Below the pieces are notes generated by a model, which worked only from the letters and a program-made list of their open reading frames with translations, was not told the origin of the DNA and did no database searches. Both the position numbers and the translations under genes were made by a program. From JBOGVZ01 sp050692985 (GTDB lineage: Bacteria; Actinomycetota; UBA4738; CALAEC01), in the NCBI GenBank assembly GCA_050692985.1, contig JBOGVZ010000061.1:1-64000 (forward strand): a stretch of 64,000 nt of DNA. Reading direction: 5' to 3'. Below are positions 63,922 to 64,000 of this stretch, in pieces. Position 1 is the stretch's first letter. Each line of letters begins with the position of its first letter.

Positions 63922-64000
63922 TTGGACGAGATGACCACCGACGCCGTTCGCATCCTGGACCCCGACGGGACCGTGGTCGACGAGGCGGCCCGCAAGGGGC
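63922..64000 (+). CDS. Start of a probable 2-oxoacid dehydrogenase E1-alpha gene (partial)
   Basis: TTG 63922 is preceded by GGAGG at seven bases; ATG 63931 is an in-frame alternative. The readable 26 residues (TTDAVRILDPDGTVVDEAAR) resemble the N-terminus of actinobacterial pyruvate or branched-chain 2-oxo acid dehydrogenase E1-alpha subunits, which start with a similar ILxPDG phrase. The gene runs off the window. Its position after the Val/Leu dehydrogenase supports branched-chain oxidation. The evidence is thin because so little sequence is available. Confidence 0.45.
   Translation, partial: MDEMTTDAVRILDPDGTVVDEAARKG

Overview
The window is very GC-rich, almost fully coding and reads as chromosome of an actinobacterium (Actinomycetota), probably outside the well-studied genera. 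The evidence is a set of lineage-typical genes: BldC, an RsiG-like c-di-GMP sensor, a GlnR regulator beside glnA, the glnA-glnE-glnA2 block known from mycobacteria, the mycothiol glycosyltransferase MshA, an XRE/HbhA-like pair, DUF1918, DUF2180 and DUF2993/LmeA proteins. I see no insertion sequence, prophage or CRISPR array.

Layout. 1-7 kb: a hairpin-forming repeat pair, DUF72 protein, phosphatase-like protein, two coupled short-chain dehydrogenases, a small membrane protein, and a methyltransferase/pyruvate kinase/AcuC operon. 7-12.6 kb: two tandem cyclase-like/ATPase/TPR regulators. 12.6-19.9 kb: aldehyde dehydrogenase, ACT-ACT protein, fumarylacetoacetase-fold hydrolase, short lectin-like protein, aldo/keto reductase, secreted subtilisin, homogentisate dioxygenase. 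19.9-22.8 kb: a small basic protein, proC, proline dehydrogenase and a nicotinamidase-like gene, preceded by a strongly structured candidate RNA with its own promoter and terminator. 22.8-31 kb: mshA, HbhA-like/XRE pair, asparaginase, a c-di-GMP group (response regulator, HD-GYP, RsiG-like), M23 peptidase, acyl-CoA ligase. 31-41.8 kb: a fused double acyl-CoA dehydrogenase, a CNB protein with an FAD oxidoreductase, membrane adenylate cyclase, sulfate assimilation (sat, cysH), LmeA-like protein, ogt with an ECF sigma factor, hydrolase. 41.8-49.7 kb: nitrogen block glnR, glnA, glnE, glnA2 and a third glutamine synthetase, with GlnR-type operators. 49.9-59 kb: a signalling and proteolysis cluster: membrane protein with a basic tail, a site-2-protease-like protein carrying two cyclic-nucleotide-binding domains, DUF2180 protein, HxlR regulator, cytosolic trypsin/PDZ protease, a 43-residue basic protein behind three CRP-like palindromes, a Crp-family regulator, and a cyclase/ATPase/TPR protein. 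59-64 kb: nadE, tRNA-Lys/Glu/Asp/Phe, bldC, a conserved hypothetical, a Val/Leu dehydrogenase and the start of a probable 2-oxoacid dehydrogenase E1-alpha gene.

Two themes run through the window. First, nucleotide second messengers: two class III cyclases with complete catalytic residues, two degenerate relatives, four proteins with CNB domains, and a separate c-di-GMP group. Second, initiation: about fourteen genes begin six to nine bases after a TANNNT-like -10 box with no Shine-Dalgarno sequence, so leaderless transcription appears common. The leading candidate for an undescribed system is the cyclic-nucleotide-binding intramembrane protease with its coupled membrane partner at 49.9-53.0 kb; the second is the structured RNA at 22.38-22.71 kb.
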